Shown here piece after piece: positions 8,982 through 17,672 of a stretch of 64,000 nt of DNA. The DNA is taken from assembly GCA_900215285.1 (NCBI GenBank), contig OCMG01000004.1, positions 868,001 through 932,000 on the forward strand, in the 5' to 3' direction. Each line of letters starts with the position of its first letter. The stretch's first letter is position 1. The notes under the pieces were generated by a model that did no database searches, was not told where the DNA came from, and saw only the letters and a list, made by a program, of their open reading frames with translations. Origin of the DNA: Ensifer adhaerens (GTDB lineage Bacteria > Pseudomonadota > Alphaproteobacteria > Rhizobiales > Rhizobiaceae). The translations under genes and the position numbers were made by a program.

Positions 8982-10823
8982 TCAGGCCTTGGTTCGTCGC
9001 TTGAACACGCCCTTCAGATTGTTGAAGAGTTCGATCTTGACGCCGTGGCGCTTCATGATGATCGACTGCTGGATGATCGACAGCGTGTTGTTCCAGGCCC
9101 AGTAGATCACGAGACCGGCCGGGAAGGATGCGAGCATGAAGGTGAAGACCACCGGCATCCAGGTGAAGATCATCGCCTGCGCCGGGTCCGGAGGTGTCGG
9201 ATTCATGCGCATCTGCAGGAACATGGTGATGCCCATGATGATCGGCCAGACGCCCAGATGCACGATGGTCGGCGCATCGAAGGGAAGCAGGCCGAAGAGG
9301 TTCACGATCGAGGTCGGATCCGGAGCGGAGAGGTCCCTGATCCAGCCGAAGAACGGCGCCTGACGCATTTCGATCGTGACGTAGATCACCTTGTAGAGCG
9401 AGAAGAAGACCGGGATCTGCAAGAGCACCGGCCAGCAGCCGGCCACCGGATTGATCTTTTCTTCCTTGTAGAGCTGCATGGTCGCCTGCTGGAGCGCCAT
9501 GCGGTCATCACCATGCTTGGCCTTCAGCTCCTCCATCTTCGGCTGAATCTTCTTCATGTTGGCCATCGAGGCATATTGCTTAGATGCCAGCGGGAAGAAG
9601 AGCGCCTTGATGACGATCGTGGTGGCCAGGATCGCAAGCCCGAAATTGCCGAACAGATGGAAGAAGAAGTCCATCAGCGCGAACATCGGCTTGGTGAAGA
9701 AGTAGAACCAGCCCCAGTCGATCAGGAGGTCGAAGCGCGGAATGTCATAGCCCTTCTCGACCGTCTTCGCGCCGATCACGCCGTTGGTGAGCTTGCCGAA
9801 CCAGGAATCATCCTTGGCGTAGCCGTCGACAACCGGCACTTCCTTGGCGCCGGCGAAGACGAGGTTCTTCAGTTCCTTCGTTTCGCCCGGCGCAATCGAG
9901 ACGCCCGCGCTCTTGTAATCCGCCTGGAAGCGCGGCGTTCCGTCTTCAAAATGCGTGAAACGGGCGTCGTATTCCATGTTCTGGGGCGGGATGATCGTCG
10001 TGGCCCAGTACTTGTCGGTCATGCCGAGCCAACCGGTCGTCGTCTTGTCGTAGGTCAGCGGCTTGTCCTTGGCCGCCTTGTATTTCTCCTCGGCCAGACC
10101 ATTGGCGCCGAGCCAGCCGATGAAGCCTTCGTGCAACACGTAGGTCGAGGGAACCTCGGGCTCCTTGTAGCGCGTCACGCGGCCGTAGCCCGCGATGGAG
10201 GCCGCCTGCTGCCCGCCATTGGTGACCTTGTCGTTGATCGTGAACATGTAGTTCTTGTCGACAGAGATCGTACGGGCGAAGGTGAGCCCTTCGGGGCTGG
10301 TGTAGGTGAGCGTCACCGGGGTCGTCGGCGTCAGCTTTGCGTTGGCGTCGGCCTTCCACTCGGTGGCGGGGCCGGGCAGCGCAGTCCCGCCGATATAGCC
10401 GAGTTCAACGAAGTAGCCATCAGCCGTTTCGGCCGGATTGAGCAGCGTGATGATCGGGCTGTCCTTGGCCACCGTCTCGCGATACTTCTTCAGCTTCAGG
10501 TCGTCGAAGCGGGCGCCGCGCAGGTTGATGGAGCCTGAAAGATCCGGCGTGTCGATGACGACGCGACCGCTCGTCGCAAGCGCAGCGTCGCGGCTCACGG
10601 CTGCGGTCGAGGAGCCTGCCGCCGGTGCTGCGCCATTCGGCGTCGCGGCGGGGGTGGCCCCGTTTCCGGCAGCCGGCTGGCTTGCCACGTCCTGCGCACT
10701 CTGCTTGGCGAGGTCGGCCTGGCGCTGGGCTTCCATGCGGGGGCCCATATAGAAATATTGCCAGCCGAACAGGATCAGGACCGAAAGCACGATCGCGACG
10801 ATATAGTTGCGGTTATTTTCCAT
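8982..10823 (-). CDS. yidC: membrane protein insertase YidC
   Basis: A 613-residue inner-membrane insertase with the proteobacterial layout. There is an N-terminal transmembrane segment ([19 protein letters not shown]), a large periplasmic beta domain (about 60-360, preceded by an Ala/Pro-rich linker), then the conserved five-helix Oxa1 core ([66 protein letters not shown]). The start overlaps the end of rnpA by 11 bases, so the two are translationally coupled. No yidD gene lies between them, unlike in many bacteria. Confidence 0.97.
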   Translation of the reverse strand: MENNRNYIVAIVLSVLILFGWQYFYMGPRMEAQRQADLAKQSAQDVASQPAAGNGATPAATPNGAAPAAGSSTAAVSRDAALATSGRVVIDTPDLSGSINLRGARFDDLKLKKYRETVAKDSPIITLLNPAETADGYFVELGYIGGTALPGPATEWKADANAKLTPTTPVTLTYTSPEGLTFARTISVDKNYMFTINDKVTNGGQQAASIAGYGRVTRYKEPEVPSTYVLHEGFIGWLGANGLAEEKYKAAKDKPLTYDKTTTGWLGMTDKYWATTIIPPQNMEYDARFTHFEDGTPRFQADYKSAGVSIAPGETKELKNLVFAGAKEVPVVDGYAKDDSWFGKLTNGVIGAKTVEKGYDIPRFDLLIDWGWFYFFTKPMFALMDFFFHLFGNFGLAILATTIVIKALFFPLASKQYASMANMKKIQPKMEELKAKHGDDRMALQQATMQLYKEEKINPVAGCWPVLLQIPVFFSLYKVIYVTIEMRQAPFFGWIRDLSAPDPTSIVNLFGLLPFDAPTIVHLGVWPIIMGITMFLQMRMNPTPPDPAQAMIFTWMPVVFTFMLASFPAGLVIYWAWNNTLSIIQQSIIMKRHGVKIELFNNLKGVFKRRTKA

Positions 10824-11229
10824 CAGATTTTCCCGAGCTGGCCGATCGCGGCCGCTTCTTGATGTCAGTGCCGGCGATACGCGCCGACATGGCCTGGGTC
10901 AGCCGCTCGAAGGGAGCGGAAAGCATGTCCCGATGCGCGACGATCACGTAGTCGTGCCCGGGCTTCATTGCAAATTGCGCGGAGAGCCGCACGACTTCTT
11001 TCAGCCTGCGACGCATGCGGTTGCGTTCGACAGCGTTGCCCTGGCGGGTGGTTACCGTGAAGCCGACCCGCGGCGGCTCTTCGGGCGCCTGGCGGTCGAG
11101 CACTTCAACGATGAAGAACGGACCCTTGCGGCGCTCTCCCTCGCGGACACGCAAAAACTGGGGCCGGCTTTTCAGCCGCCCCGCAGGCTTTTTCTCATGC
11201 TTGGAGGCGTCCTGCCCGTGCGTTTCCAT
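10813..11229 (-). CDS. rnpA: ribonuclease P protein component
   Basis: A 138-residue basic protein subunit of RNase P, which processes the 5' end of tRNA precursors. The RNR motif region [17 protein letters not shown] and the preceding [12 protein letters not shown] are diagnostic. The start [10 protein letters not shown] at 11229 lies 16 bases after the rpmH stop. The open frame continues upstream through rpmH but has no reason to be translated. The C-terminus carries a basic tail ([15 protein letters not shown]). Confidence 0.95.
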   Translation of the reverse strand: METHGQDASKHEKKPAGRLKSRPQFLRVREGERRKGPFFIVEVLDRQAPEEPPRVGFTVTTRQGNAVERNRMRRRLKEVVRLSAQFAMKPGHDYVIVAHRDMLSAPFERLTQAMSARIAGTDIKKRPRSASSGKSDGK

Positions 11230-11245
11230 CGGGCGGGACCGCTTG

Positions 11246-11386
11246 TCAGGCCGAAAGGCGCTTGCGGCCGCGGTTGCGGCGAGCAGCGAGAACCTTCTGA
11301 CCGCCGGCGGTTGCCATGCGGGAGCGGAAGCCATGACGACGCTTGCGAACAAGCTTGGAGGGTTGGTAGGTACGCTTCGTAGACAT
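11246..11386 (-). CDS. rpmH: 50S ribosomal protein L34
   Basis: A 46-residue ribosomal protein: [11 protein letters not shown], then [11 protein letters not shown] and a very basic tail ending RKRLSA. The [21 protein letters not shown] pattern is unique to L34. It has a two-residue N-terminal extension (MST before KRTYQ) compared with the usual MKRTYQPS. First gene of the rpmH-rnpA-yidC operon. Confidence 0.96.
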   Translation of the reverse strand: MSTKRTYQPSKLVRKRRHGFRSRMATAGGQKVLAARRNRGRKRLSA

Positions 11387-11709
11387 TTATTTAAATACCG
11401 CGGTGTGCGGCCCTTCTTGAATTTGCAAGTGTTTGCAAGGAGCGTTTTCGCCTGGAACGAGGGCGCAGGGCACCGTCTTTCCATCGACGTGGCGGCTTAT
11501 TGATATAAATCGGCCTGAAAGTCAATTGCCGCAGGCCTTGCGCTGCAAATTGCCTCGCTGCCGCGCCGTCTCATCGAATTCTGCCTCCCCCAAGAATTGA
11601 GGGGAAATATTGTTGATGCCTTTTTAAGCCTTTCCTAACCTAAACAGAACAAGGCTATCACAAACATGTCGGCATGTCCGTCATGCGAGCCTGAAGGGTG
11701 GAGAGCCAG
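11387..11709. other. divergent intergenic region between rpmH and a chemoreceptor gene
   Basis: 323 bases without a gene. It must hold the promoters of the rpmH operon (minus) and of the chemoreceptor (plus). A TTGACT at 11525-11520 on the minus strand is a possible -35 element for rpmH, but no convincing -10 element at the correct spacing was seen. The AT-rich stretch 11590-11650 precedes the chemoreceptor. No DnaA-box cluster was seen. Confidence 0.5.
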
Positions 11710-13710
11710 TTGAAGATCAAAATGAGAATCCTTTCGCTCGTTGCCATCATGAGCGTCGTGGCGTTCATGCTGGGCGGCGTCGGCATATTTGTCGTCGAGA
11801 AATACAATGCGAGACTTTCCGAATTTCAGAATGTCTCCGAGCGCGCCTATCTCGGCGAAAGGCTCAATCGCCTCGTCACGGCTGTCGTGATGGAGGCTCG
11901 CGGCATCTATGCCTCCCCCGATACGGAAAAGGCAAAGCAGTTCGCAGATGGGCTGATGAAGCGTCTTGCCGACATCGACGGCGTGATCCGCCGCTGGGAA
12001 CCGCTTGTCTCTGCCGACCAGAAGCCTGCCTTCGAGGCCATGGCGGCGCGGGCGCGGGAGTTCCGCGAGTTCCGCACGGAAACCGCACGTCTCGGCACGC
12101 AAGTCTCCACGGCGGAGGCCAACAAGCAGGGCAACAACGAGGCCAATCGTAACAATCGCAAGGCATTCCAGGCCGAAATCGACAAGATTGTCGATGCTGA
12201 CCGTACGGTGCTCACCGCCATCACCGATCAGGTCGCCAGCTTTCGCACGCTCATGCTGACGATCGTGGCCGTCGTTGCACTGATCGGCATCTCGATCGGC
12301 CTCCTGCTCGCCTTCTTCATGGCGAAGCGCTCGCTGGCCGACCCGATCCTGACACTGACCGACCAGATGAATGCCATGGCTGCGGGCAATTACGACCGCA
12401 ACATAGTGCTCGCGGAGCGCAACGACGAAATCGGCGACATGGCCCGAGCCGTCGAGGTCTTCCGCCAGAACGGACTTTCGATGCGCGATCTGAACCTTTC
12501 GAAGGAAGAAGAGCGCGTCAACGTATCACGGTTGCAGACGGCGATTACCCAAGCCACGTCGCGCGCCGCTAACGGAGACTTCGCCGAGCGGATCTCCGGC
12601 GACTTCGGGCATCCGGAGCTGAACCGCCTGGCAGAAAACATCAACCGTCTGCTGGAAAACGTCGATCACGGCGTCGGAGAAGCCGGCAATGCGGTGGCGC
12701 TTCTGGCGGAAGGCGACCTCACTCGCCGGATGAACGGCACGTTCGAAGGCGCGTTTGCCAAGCTGCAAAGGAATGTCAACACGACATTCGAGACCCTGGC
12801 TGGCATGATCGGCAATGTGCGCGGCAGTTCCATCAGCATGGATGATAGTACGCGCGAGTTGCGGGCCGCGACCGACGACCTGTCGCGCCGGACGGAACAA
12901 CAGGCTGCGGCGCTTGAGGAAACCTCCGCCGCACTCGACGAGATCACTGCGGTGGTCAAGACCTCCTCGCAGCGCGCCCAGGAGGCAAGCCGCATGGTGG
13001 GCGAGGCAACGTCCGACGCCGCCCATTCCGCCGTGATCGTGCGCGACGCGGTCGAGGCGATGGGGCGCATCGAACAGGCTTCGAGCGAGATCAGCCAGAT
13101 TATCAACGTGATCGACGAGATCGCCTTCCAGACGAATCTCCTGGCGCTCAATGCCGGTGTCGAGGCCGCGCGCGCCGGCGAAGCGGGCAAGGGCTTCGCA
13201 GTCGTCGCCCAGGAGGTTCGCGAACTTGCGCAACGCTCGGCACATGCCGCCAAGGACATCAAGTCGCTGATCACCAAGTCCGGCGAAGAGGTCGGCGCAG
13301 GCGTCCGCCTCGTGCACAAGACGGGCGAGGCACTGCAGAAGATCGAGCGACAGGTTCAGGACATCAATGGTCACATCCAGTCCATCGCGACAGCCGCGCA
13401 GGAACAGTCCGTCGGGCTGGCCGAGGTGAACACGGCCGTCAACCAGATGGATCAGGTGACTCAGAAGAATGCCGCCATGGTCGAGGAGACCTCGGCGGCC
13501 ACCTACAAACTGTCCCAGGAAGCTGCGAGCCTTGCCGAGATGATCGCCTGGTTCCGCCTTGCCGAGGCGCAGGCGACAACACCGGCCAAACCGGCGCCGC
13601 GTCCCGCAGCGGTGACGCAGGCGACGCACGCCCCGCGCACCGCCGCCTCCGCGCCGCGTCCGCTGAAAATGGCCGGCGGGGGTGGCGCTCAGGGCTGGGA
13701 AGAATTCTGA
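11710..13710 (+). CDS. methyl-accepting chemotaxis protein
   Basis: A 666-residue transmembrane chemoreceptor. It has an N-terminal membrane helix ([21 protein letters not shown]), a helical periplasmic sensor of about 160 residues, and a second membrane helix ([22 protein letters not shown]). HAMP domains come next, then the signalling hairpin with the conserved tip [21 protein letters not shown]. The C-terminus GWEEF, after a flexible Ala/Pro linker, fits the xWxxF pentapeptide that tethers CheR/CheB on some receptors. The start is uncertain: TTG at 11710 has GGAGAG at 11700-11705; GTG at 11698 and ATG at 11722 are alternatives. The ligand is unknown. Confidence 0.93.
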   Translation: MKIKMRILSLVAIMSVVAFMLGGVGIFVVEKYNARLSEFQNVSERAYLGERLNRLVTAVVMEARGIYASPDTEKAKQFADGLMKRLADIDGVIRRWEPLVSADQKPAFEAMAARAREFREFRTETARLGTQVSTAEANKQGNNEANRNNRKAFQAEIDKIVDADRTVLTAITDQVASFRTLMLTIVAVVALIGISIGLLLAFFMAKRSLADPILTLTDQMNAMAAGNYDRNIVLAERNDEIGDMARAVEVFRQNGLSMRDLNLSKEEERVNVSRLQTAITQATSRAANGDFAERISGDFGHPELNRLAENINRLLENVDHGVGEAGNAVALLAEGDLTRRMNGTFEGAFAKLQRNVNTTFETLAGMIGNVRGSSISMDDSTRELRAATDDLSRRTEQQAAALEETSAALDEITAVVKTSSQRAQEASRMVGEATSDAAHSAVIVRDAVEAMGRIEQASSEISQIINVIDEIAFQTNLLALNAGVEAARAGEAGKGFAVVAQEVRELAQRSAHAAKDIKSLITKSGEEVGAGVRLVHKTGEALQKIERQVQDINGHIQSIATAAQEQSVGLAEVNTAVNQMDQVTQKNAAMVEETSAATYKLSQEAASLAEMIAWFRLAEAQATTPAKPAPRPAAVTQATHAPRTAASAPRPLKMAGGGGAQGWEEF

Positions 13711-13738
13711 CGCGGTCCCGACCTTTGGCAAAATTCGG

Positions 13739-13763
13739 CGCCCGGCCCCCGTGTCGGGCGTTT
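13739..13763 (+). terminator. possible terminator of the chemoreceptor gene
   Basis: CGCCCG (13739-13744) pairs with CGGGCG (13755-13760), followed by TTT. A short stem with a weak T-tract, 28 bases after the stop codon. Confidence 0.45.
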
Positions 13764-13772
13764 CAGTAAGTC

Positions 13773-13801
13773 TTGGTATATGCCCGGCGAACCGCTATAG
13801 T
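13773..13801 (+). promoter_or_regulatory. candidate sigma-70 promoter of the histidine kinase gene
   Basis: TTGGTA (13773-13778), a 17-base spacer, and TATAGT (13796-13801). It starts just after the terminator of the preceding gene and about 47 bases before the preferred GTG start. It argues against translation starting at the in-frame TTG at 13773. Confidence 0.45.
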
Positions 13802-13847
13802 CGAGCCGATCCGGGCTGCAGGAACTGCCCGGCGCGAGGCTGGCCAA

Positions 13848-15350
13848 GTGCAGGAAAGCGGACAGGAAACGATAGCGGCTGGCGTGTCCCAAGAGGCGAA
13901 GCTTCGCCCGTGGACCGGGCTATCCGGTCGTCTGCTCCTGCTGACCTTCATCTTCGTCACGCTTGCAGAAATCCTGATCTTCCTGCCCGCCATCGCCAAT
14001 ATGCGATTGAACTGGCTTTCCGACCGGCTGAATACGGCCGCGGCAGCTTCTGTCGTCGTTGATGGGCTGAAGGACGTGGTCCTCCCCAAAATCGTGCGCG
14101 ACCATACGCTGATGGCCACCGACACCAAGGCAATCGTGCTGACCAAGGACGGAATGCGCCACCTGATCGCCATGGCCGACATGCCGCCTACCGTCGACTA
14201 TCAATATGACCTCGACAAGGTGTCGCTGCCACGCGCCATTTATGACGCCTTCGACGAACTCGTCTTCGGCGGCGATCGGGTCATCCGCGTCTTCTGTCCG
14301 ATCAACAAGAGCGATATGAAGATCGAAGTTGTCATGGCCGACGCCAGCCTGCGGGCCGCGATGATCACCTATTCGCAGAATGTGCTCCTCATCTCGCTGG
14401 CGGTCTCGCTGATTTCCGCAGGCCTGATCTTCATGGCGATCAACCGCGTCATGATACGCCCGATCCGCCGGTTGACGAACAGCATCGAGCGCTTTTCAGA
14501 GCAGCCGGAAGCCGCCGACAGCATCTTCGAACCGGGCAGAGGTTCAGACGAGCTCGCGGTTGCCGGCCGTCATCTGCAAAAGATGCAGAAGGAACTGCAG
14601 AAGACCCTGCGCCAGCAGAAGAATCTTGCCGAGCTTGGCCTCGCCGTCTCCAAGATCAATCACGACATGCGCAACATTCTCGCCTCGGCGCAGCTCATTT
14701 CCGACCGGCTCGGCGACACCGAGGATCCGATGGTAAAGCGCCTGGCGCCCAAGCTGCTGCGCACGATCGATCGCGCGGTCAGCTATTCCGACAGCGTGCT
14801 CTCCTTCGGCAAGGCAAGCGAGGCCGAGCCCAAGCGGAGGCTTCTGCGCCTGAAAACCGTAGTGCATGACGTTTGCGACGTTCTCACGGGGGTCGGAGCC
14901 GATGCCGGGATCAGTTTCGACATTCGCATTCCCGACGATCTGACGGTCGACGCCGATCCCGACCAGCTCTTCCGTGTCATCCACAATCTCTGCCGAAACG
15001 CCGTGCAGGCGCTGATGAACGAGCCGGAGGACGATGCGGTCATCAAGCAGATCACCGTCTCGGCCTACCGCACGGGCAGCGTCGTGTCGATCTCCGTGGA
15101 CGACACAGGCCCCGGCATGCCGCAAAAGGCGCGCGAAAACCTCTTCAAGGCCTTTCGCGGATCGGCCCGTTCCGGCGGCACGGGGCTGGGGCTGGCGATT
15201 GCCCGGGAACTGGTACTGGCCCATGGCGGCACGATCGCCCTGGTGGAAAAAGCCCAACCGGGCACCCTCTTCCGCATCGAAATCCCCGACCGCCCCATCG
15301 CCATCGACGGCTTCCGCCGCCACCCCTCGCACCCCTCCTCCATCTCGTAA
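13848..15350 (+). CDS. sensor histidine kinase (orphan)
   Basis: About 500 residues. It has two membrane helices (LLLLTFIFVTLAEILIFLPAI and LLISLAVSLISAGLIFMAI) flanking a periplasmic domain, a HAMP-like region with a DELAVAGRHL segment, a dimerisation helix with H in SKINHDMRNILASAQL, and a HATPase domain (HNLCRNAVQAL N-box, DTGPGM, GGTGLGLAI). The H-box is H-D-M-R-N rather than the usual H-E-x-R-x-P. No response regulator lies next to it, so its partner is elsewhere. GTG at 13848 with GAGG upstream is preferred; TTG at 13773 falls in a likely promoter, and GTG at 13884 is another option. Confidence 0.88.
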   Translation: MQESGQETIAAGVSQEAKLRPWTGLSGRLLLLTFIFVTLAEILIFLPAIANMRLNWLSDRLNTAAAASVVVDGLKDVVLPKIVRDHTLMATDTKAIVLTKDGMRHLIAMADMPPTVDYQYDLDKVSLPRAIYDAFDELVFGGDRVIRVFCPINKSDMKIEVVMADASLRAAMITYSQNVLLISLAVSLISAGLIFMAINRVMIRPIRRLTNSIERFSEQPEAADSIFEPGRGSDELAVAGRHLQKMQKELQKTLRQQKNLAELGLAVSKINHDMRNILASAQLISDRLGDTEDPMVKRLAPKLLRTIDRAVSYSDSVLSFGKASEAEPKRRLLRLKTVVHDVCDVLTGVGADAGISFDIRIPDDLTVDADPDQLFRVIHNLCRNAVQALMNEPEDDAVIKQITVSAYRTGSVVSISVDDTGPGMPQKARENLFKAFRGSARSGGTGLGLAIARELVLAHGGTIALVEKAQPGTLFRIEIPDRPIAIDGFRRHPSHPSSIS

Positions 15351-15385
15351 AACACTCCCGATACAAATTTTTTTCCGAATCCCGC

Positions 15386-15414
15386 TTGCATTCCGAGAAG
15401 CAACCCTTTAGGAG
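15386..15414 (+). promoter_or_regulatory. candidate promoter of the tRNA-Arg gene
   Basis: TTGCAT (15386-15391), a 17-base spacer, TAGGAG (15409-15414), about 40 bases before the tRNA. The -10 element is a poor match. Confidence 0.3.
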
Positions 15415-15455
15415 AGCCCCACACCGCCGCTTCCACAAGAAGCGCCGCGCGGCAC

Positions 15456-15532
15456 GCACCCGTAGCTCAGCTGGATAGAGCACCAGACTACGAATCTGGG
15501 GGTCAGGAGTTCGAATCTCTTCGGGTGCGCCA
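15456..15532 (+). tRNA. tRNA-Arg (anticodon ACG)
   Basis: A 77-base cloverleaf. The acceptor arms are GCACCCG and CGGGTGC (15522-15528), then discriminator G and encoded CCA (15530-15532). The D-arm is TAGCTCAGCTGGATAGAGC, the anticodon stem CCAGA/TCTGG encloses CTACGAA with anticodon ACG (15490-15492), and the T-loop is TTCGAAT. It reads CGN arginine codons after A34-to-inosine editing. No integrase or duplicated 3' end was seen nearby. Confidence 0.97.
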
Positions 15533-15671
15533 TTCTTCCCTAATTTAAAATCTTGTCCGAATAGCTGTTGGTTGCGTGTGAATTTCCTCGCGCAGATTCA
15601 GCAAGCTTGCTCTCACCGCAAGATGGCTCGCTTCGGCGAGAGGATTCGTGCTTTGCCCGATATGGGCCACG

Positions 15672-15706
15672 AAAAAGGCGGCACCGGCCTGCGAGCCAAT
15701 GCCGCC
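15672..15706 (-). terminator. intrinsic terminator of the SDR gene
   Basis: GGCGGCA (15677-15683) pairs with TGCCGCC (15700-15706). On the minus strand the hairpin is followed by TTTTT (15676-15672), 38 bases past the SDR stop codon. Confidence 0.7.
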
Positions 15707-15743
15707 CTGTGACCGGTTTGCGGTCAATCACAGAAATTCCACT

Positions 15744-16493
15744 TTAATGTTGACGCGCCTCGTAGAGCGCAACCGCGTCGCGACCGCCGGGAAACTGAAG
15801 CCGGTCTGACGTATCGTGAACAGCAGTCCAGACCGCCTCCGCGACATCCGTTTCCTTCGTCGTCATGGCGGGCCGCGCAAAAGCCTCGAAGATCGGCGTT
15901 GCAAAACCGGCATAGGCAGGCGGGATCAGATCTTCGATCCGCACATCCGTATTCTGCGCAAAACGCGTCGTCGGCGCATAGCCAGGCTCCACCAGCTTCG
16001 CCCGGACATTGAAGTGGCCAAGCTCATGCGCCAGCGAACCGGTGAAGCCCTCGATCGCCTGTTTGCTGGCGGTGTAGGCGGCAGCCAGCGGCATGGCGGC
16101 GAGCGTCACGCTCGACGTCACATTGACGATCACGCCGGACCGACGTTCGCGCATCTGCGGAATCACCGCCTGGCACATCGTCATGACCCCGAACGTGTTG
16201 GTCGCGAAGACCTTGCGGACATGCGCCATGGGCGTTGCCTCGAATGCGCCGACAACGCCGATGCCGGCATTGTTGACCAGAACGTCGATCTGCCCGGCCG
16301 CCCCGACTGTCGCCGCGATGCTTTCATCACTTGTCACGTCGAGCGGCAAAAGACGCAGCCGCGGCGAGGACGGGAATAGGCTGGCGTCAGGCCGACGCAT
16401 CGTTGCGATGACGTTCCAGCCCTTGTCGAGGAAGTGGCGGGCTGTTTCCAGGCCGTAGCCAGAGGATGTGCCGGTAATCAGGATCGTTTGCAT
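15744..16493 (-). CDS. short-chain dehydrogenase/reductase
   Basis: A 249-residue classical SDR: cofactor motif TGTSSGYG at the N-terminus, NNAG, catalytic serine in VTSSVT and the YTASK Tyr/Lys pair. The substrate cannot be told from sequence. The start at 16493 (MQTILITG) is supported by GGAG six bases upstream; a longer open frame to 16559 lacks support. It lies directly downstream of an AraC-type regulator on the same strand, 119 bases away. That gap contains an inverted repeat also found upstream of the regulator, so it is probably the regulator's target. Confidence 0.9.
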   Translation of the reverse strand: MQTILITGTSSGYGLETARHFLDKGWNVIATMRRPDASLFPSSPRLRLLPLDVTSDESIAATVGAAGQIDVLVNNAGIGVVGAFEATPMAHVRKVFATNTFGVMTMCQAVIPQMRERRSGVIVNVTSSVTLAAMPLAAAYTASKQAIEGFTGSLAHELGHFNVRAKLVEPGYAPTTRFAQNTDVRIEDLIPPAYAGFATPIFEAFARPAMTTKETDVAEAVWTAVHDTSDRLQFPGGRDAVALYEARQH

Positions 16494-16542
16494 GGGAAGC
16501 TCCATTCGTTTCGGATGGTTCGTTCCTAGCTCCGATGAATGA

Positions 16543-16585
16543 GACGATCTATAATCCAAAATCCATAATTATTTTCCAATCGTCC
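16543..16585. promoter_or_regulatory. candidate AraC-type operator upstream of the SDR gene
   Basis: GACGAT (16543-16548) and ATCGTCC (16579-16585) are inverted and separated by 30 AT-rich bases. The same arms with nearly the same spacing occur at 17530-17572, before the AraC-family gene. Arm-to-arm distances are 36 and 35 bases. Confidence 0.45.
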
Positions 16586-16612
16586 AAAACGGGATTTACG
16601 GCGCACTGAAAC

Positions 16613-17527
16613 TCAACCATGATCGCCATTGTGGTTGATCCGGGCGAATTGCCCCGGCGGGCAGCCCAGCCGCTTGCGGAAGGCCGTGCTGAACGCGCTG
16701 GCGGATTCGTAGCCGATCTCGTCGGCAATCCGGTCGAGTGTCTTGGCCCCTCGCAGCAATGCGTCTTTTGCAAGAGCCATTCGCCAGCGAGCCAGATATT
16801 CAATCGGGCCACAGCCCAGCTCCGCGCCAAAGCGTGCTGCGAAGGCGGAACGTGATTGCCCGGCGATGCTGGCAAGACTTGCCACCGTCCAGTCGGCGCG
16901 CACATCGGAATGCATCGCCGCGAGAACGCGCGCCAGAGCCGGATCGCGCATGCCATGCAGCAGGCCGGCGCGGTCATCATTCATCATCGTGTCAGGTGAG
17001 CGAAGCGCCTCGATCAGAAGCACCTCCAGCATACGCTGGAGGATCATGTCCTTGCCCGGTTCTTCGCCGCTGCATTCCTCCGCGATGAGATCGATCAGCC
17101 GGCCAAGCCGCGCCGATCGACCCTCCGACGGCGGCACATGGATCATGCGCGGCAACAGGGCCAGCAGCAGCGGTGCATTCGCTGTCTCGATGCGAAATGT
17201 CCCGCCCAGCGCCATGAAATCCGCCTCACCCTCCTGCTCGCCATGACGAACCGGCATGTCCATTGGCTCTGTCGGTGTCCCTGCCATCCCAGGATGGCTG
17301 CTGAGCGTGAAGGCTGGCGTGGTAGGCAGAAGCAGGAAGGCTCCTGTCTCCAGCTTCAAGGGAGTCTCGCCCTCGAACGTGACATAGCACCCGCCCTTCA
17401 GGACGATGGTGAAGCCGGGAGCATCGTGGGCTGCATAGCGCGCCGCCCAGTCGCCCCGACCGGATATGGGCTTGGAAATGGCCGTGTTCGGCCGAAGCAG
17501 GGCAATCACATCGCTGAGAGGATCCAT
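16613..17527 (-). CDS. AraC-family transcriptional regulator
   Basis: 304 residues with an N-terminal cupin-like sensing domain (ARYAAHDAPGFTIVLKGGCYVTFEG, AraC_binding/cupin_6 type) and a C-terminal double helix-turn-helix (VASLASIAGQSRSAFAARF; DRIADEIGYESASAFSTAFRK). Regulators of this type often control an adjacent dehydrogenase gene and respond to a small organic inducer. A GGACGAT/ATCGTCC inverted repeat lies immediately before its start codon and recurs before the downstream SDR gene, suggesting autoregulation and SDR control. Confidence 0.9.
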   Translation of the reverse strand: MDPLSDVIALLRPNTAISKPISGRGDWAARYAAHDAPGFTIVLKGGCYVTFEGETPLKLETGAFLLLPTTPAFTLSSHPGMAGTPTEPMDMPVRHGEQEGEADFMALGGTFRIETANAPLLLALLPRMIHVPPSEGRSARLGRLIDLIAEECSGEEPGKDMILQRMLEVLLIEALRSPDTMMNDDRAGLLHGMRDPALARVLAAMHSDVRADWTVASLASIAGQSRSAFAARFGAELGCGPIEYLARWRMALAKDALLRGAKTLDRIADEIGYESASAFSTAFRKRLGCPPGQFARINHNGDHG

Positions 17528-17529
17528 CT

Positions 17530-17572
17530 GGACGATCCATATGCAAAATCAAAAAAGTATTATGAATCGTCC
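17530..17572. promoter_or_regulatory. candidate AraC-type operator upstream of its own gene
   Basis: GGACGAT (17530-17536) and ATCGTCC (17566-17572) form a perfect 7-bp inverted repeat with a 29-base AT-rich spacer, three bases upstream of the start codon at 17527. It matches the motif at 16543-16585. Confidence 0.45.
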
Positions 17573-17672
17573 ATTACATCGTGTCCAGTGCTCGAAGGTG
17601 AGCCGCACCTGCCCTTCGATCTGGGCTTGTTCCGGCAATGGGATTCGAATCTCGAGCAGGCGTCGAGACCCC

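Noticed and set aside
8937..10538. Long plus-strand open frame opposite yidC
   Set aside because: A shadow of the yidC reading frame in high-GC sequence; charged, low-complexity translation with no family match.
11387..11709. Possible replication origin beside rpmH, as in gamma-proteobacteria
   Set aside because: No dnaA or dnaN gene and no cluster of DnaA boxes was seen; in Rhizobiales the rpmH cluster is not at the origin.
15540..15731. Short minus-strand open frame between tRNA-Arg and the SDR gene
   Set aside because: It overlaps the SDR terminator hairpin, has no ribosome site and no recognisable sequence.
15456..15743. Possible integration site at the 3' end of tRNA-Arg
   Set aside because: No integrase, no duplicated tRNA 3' end and no foreign gene block follow; the next item is the terminator of the SDR gene.
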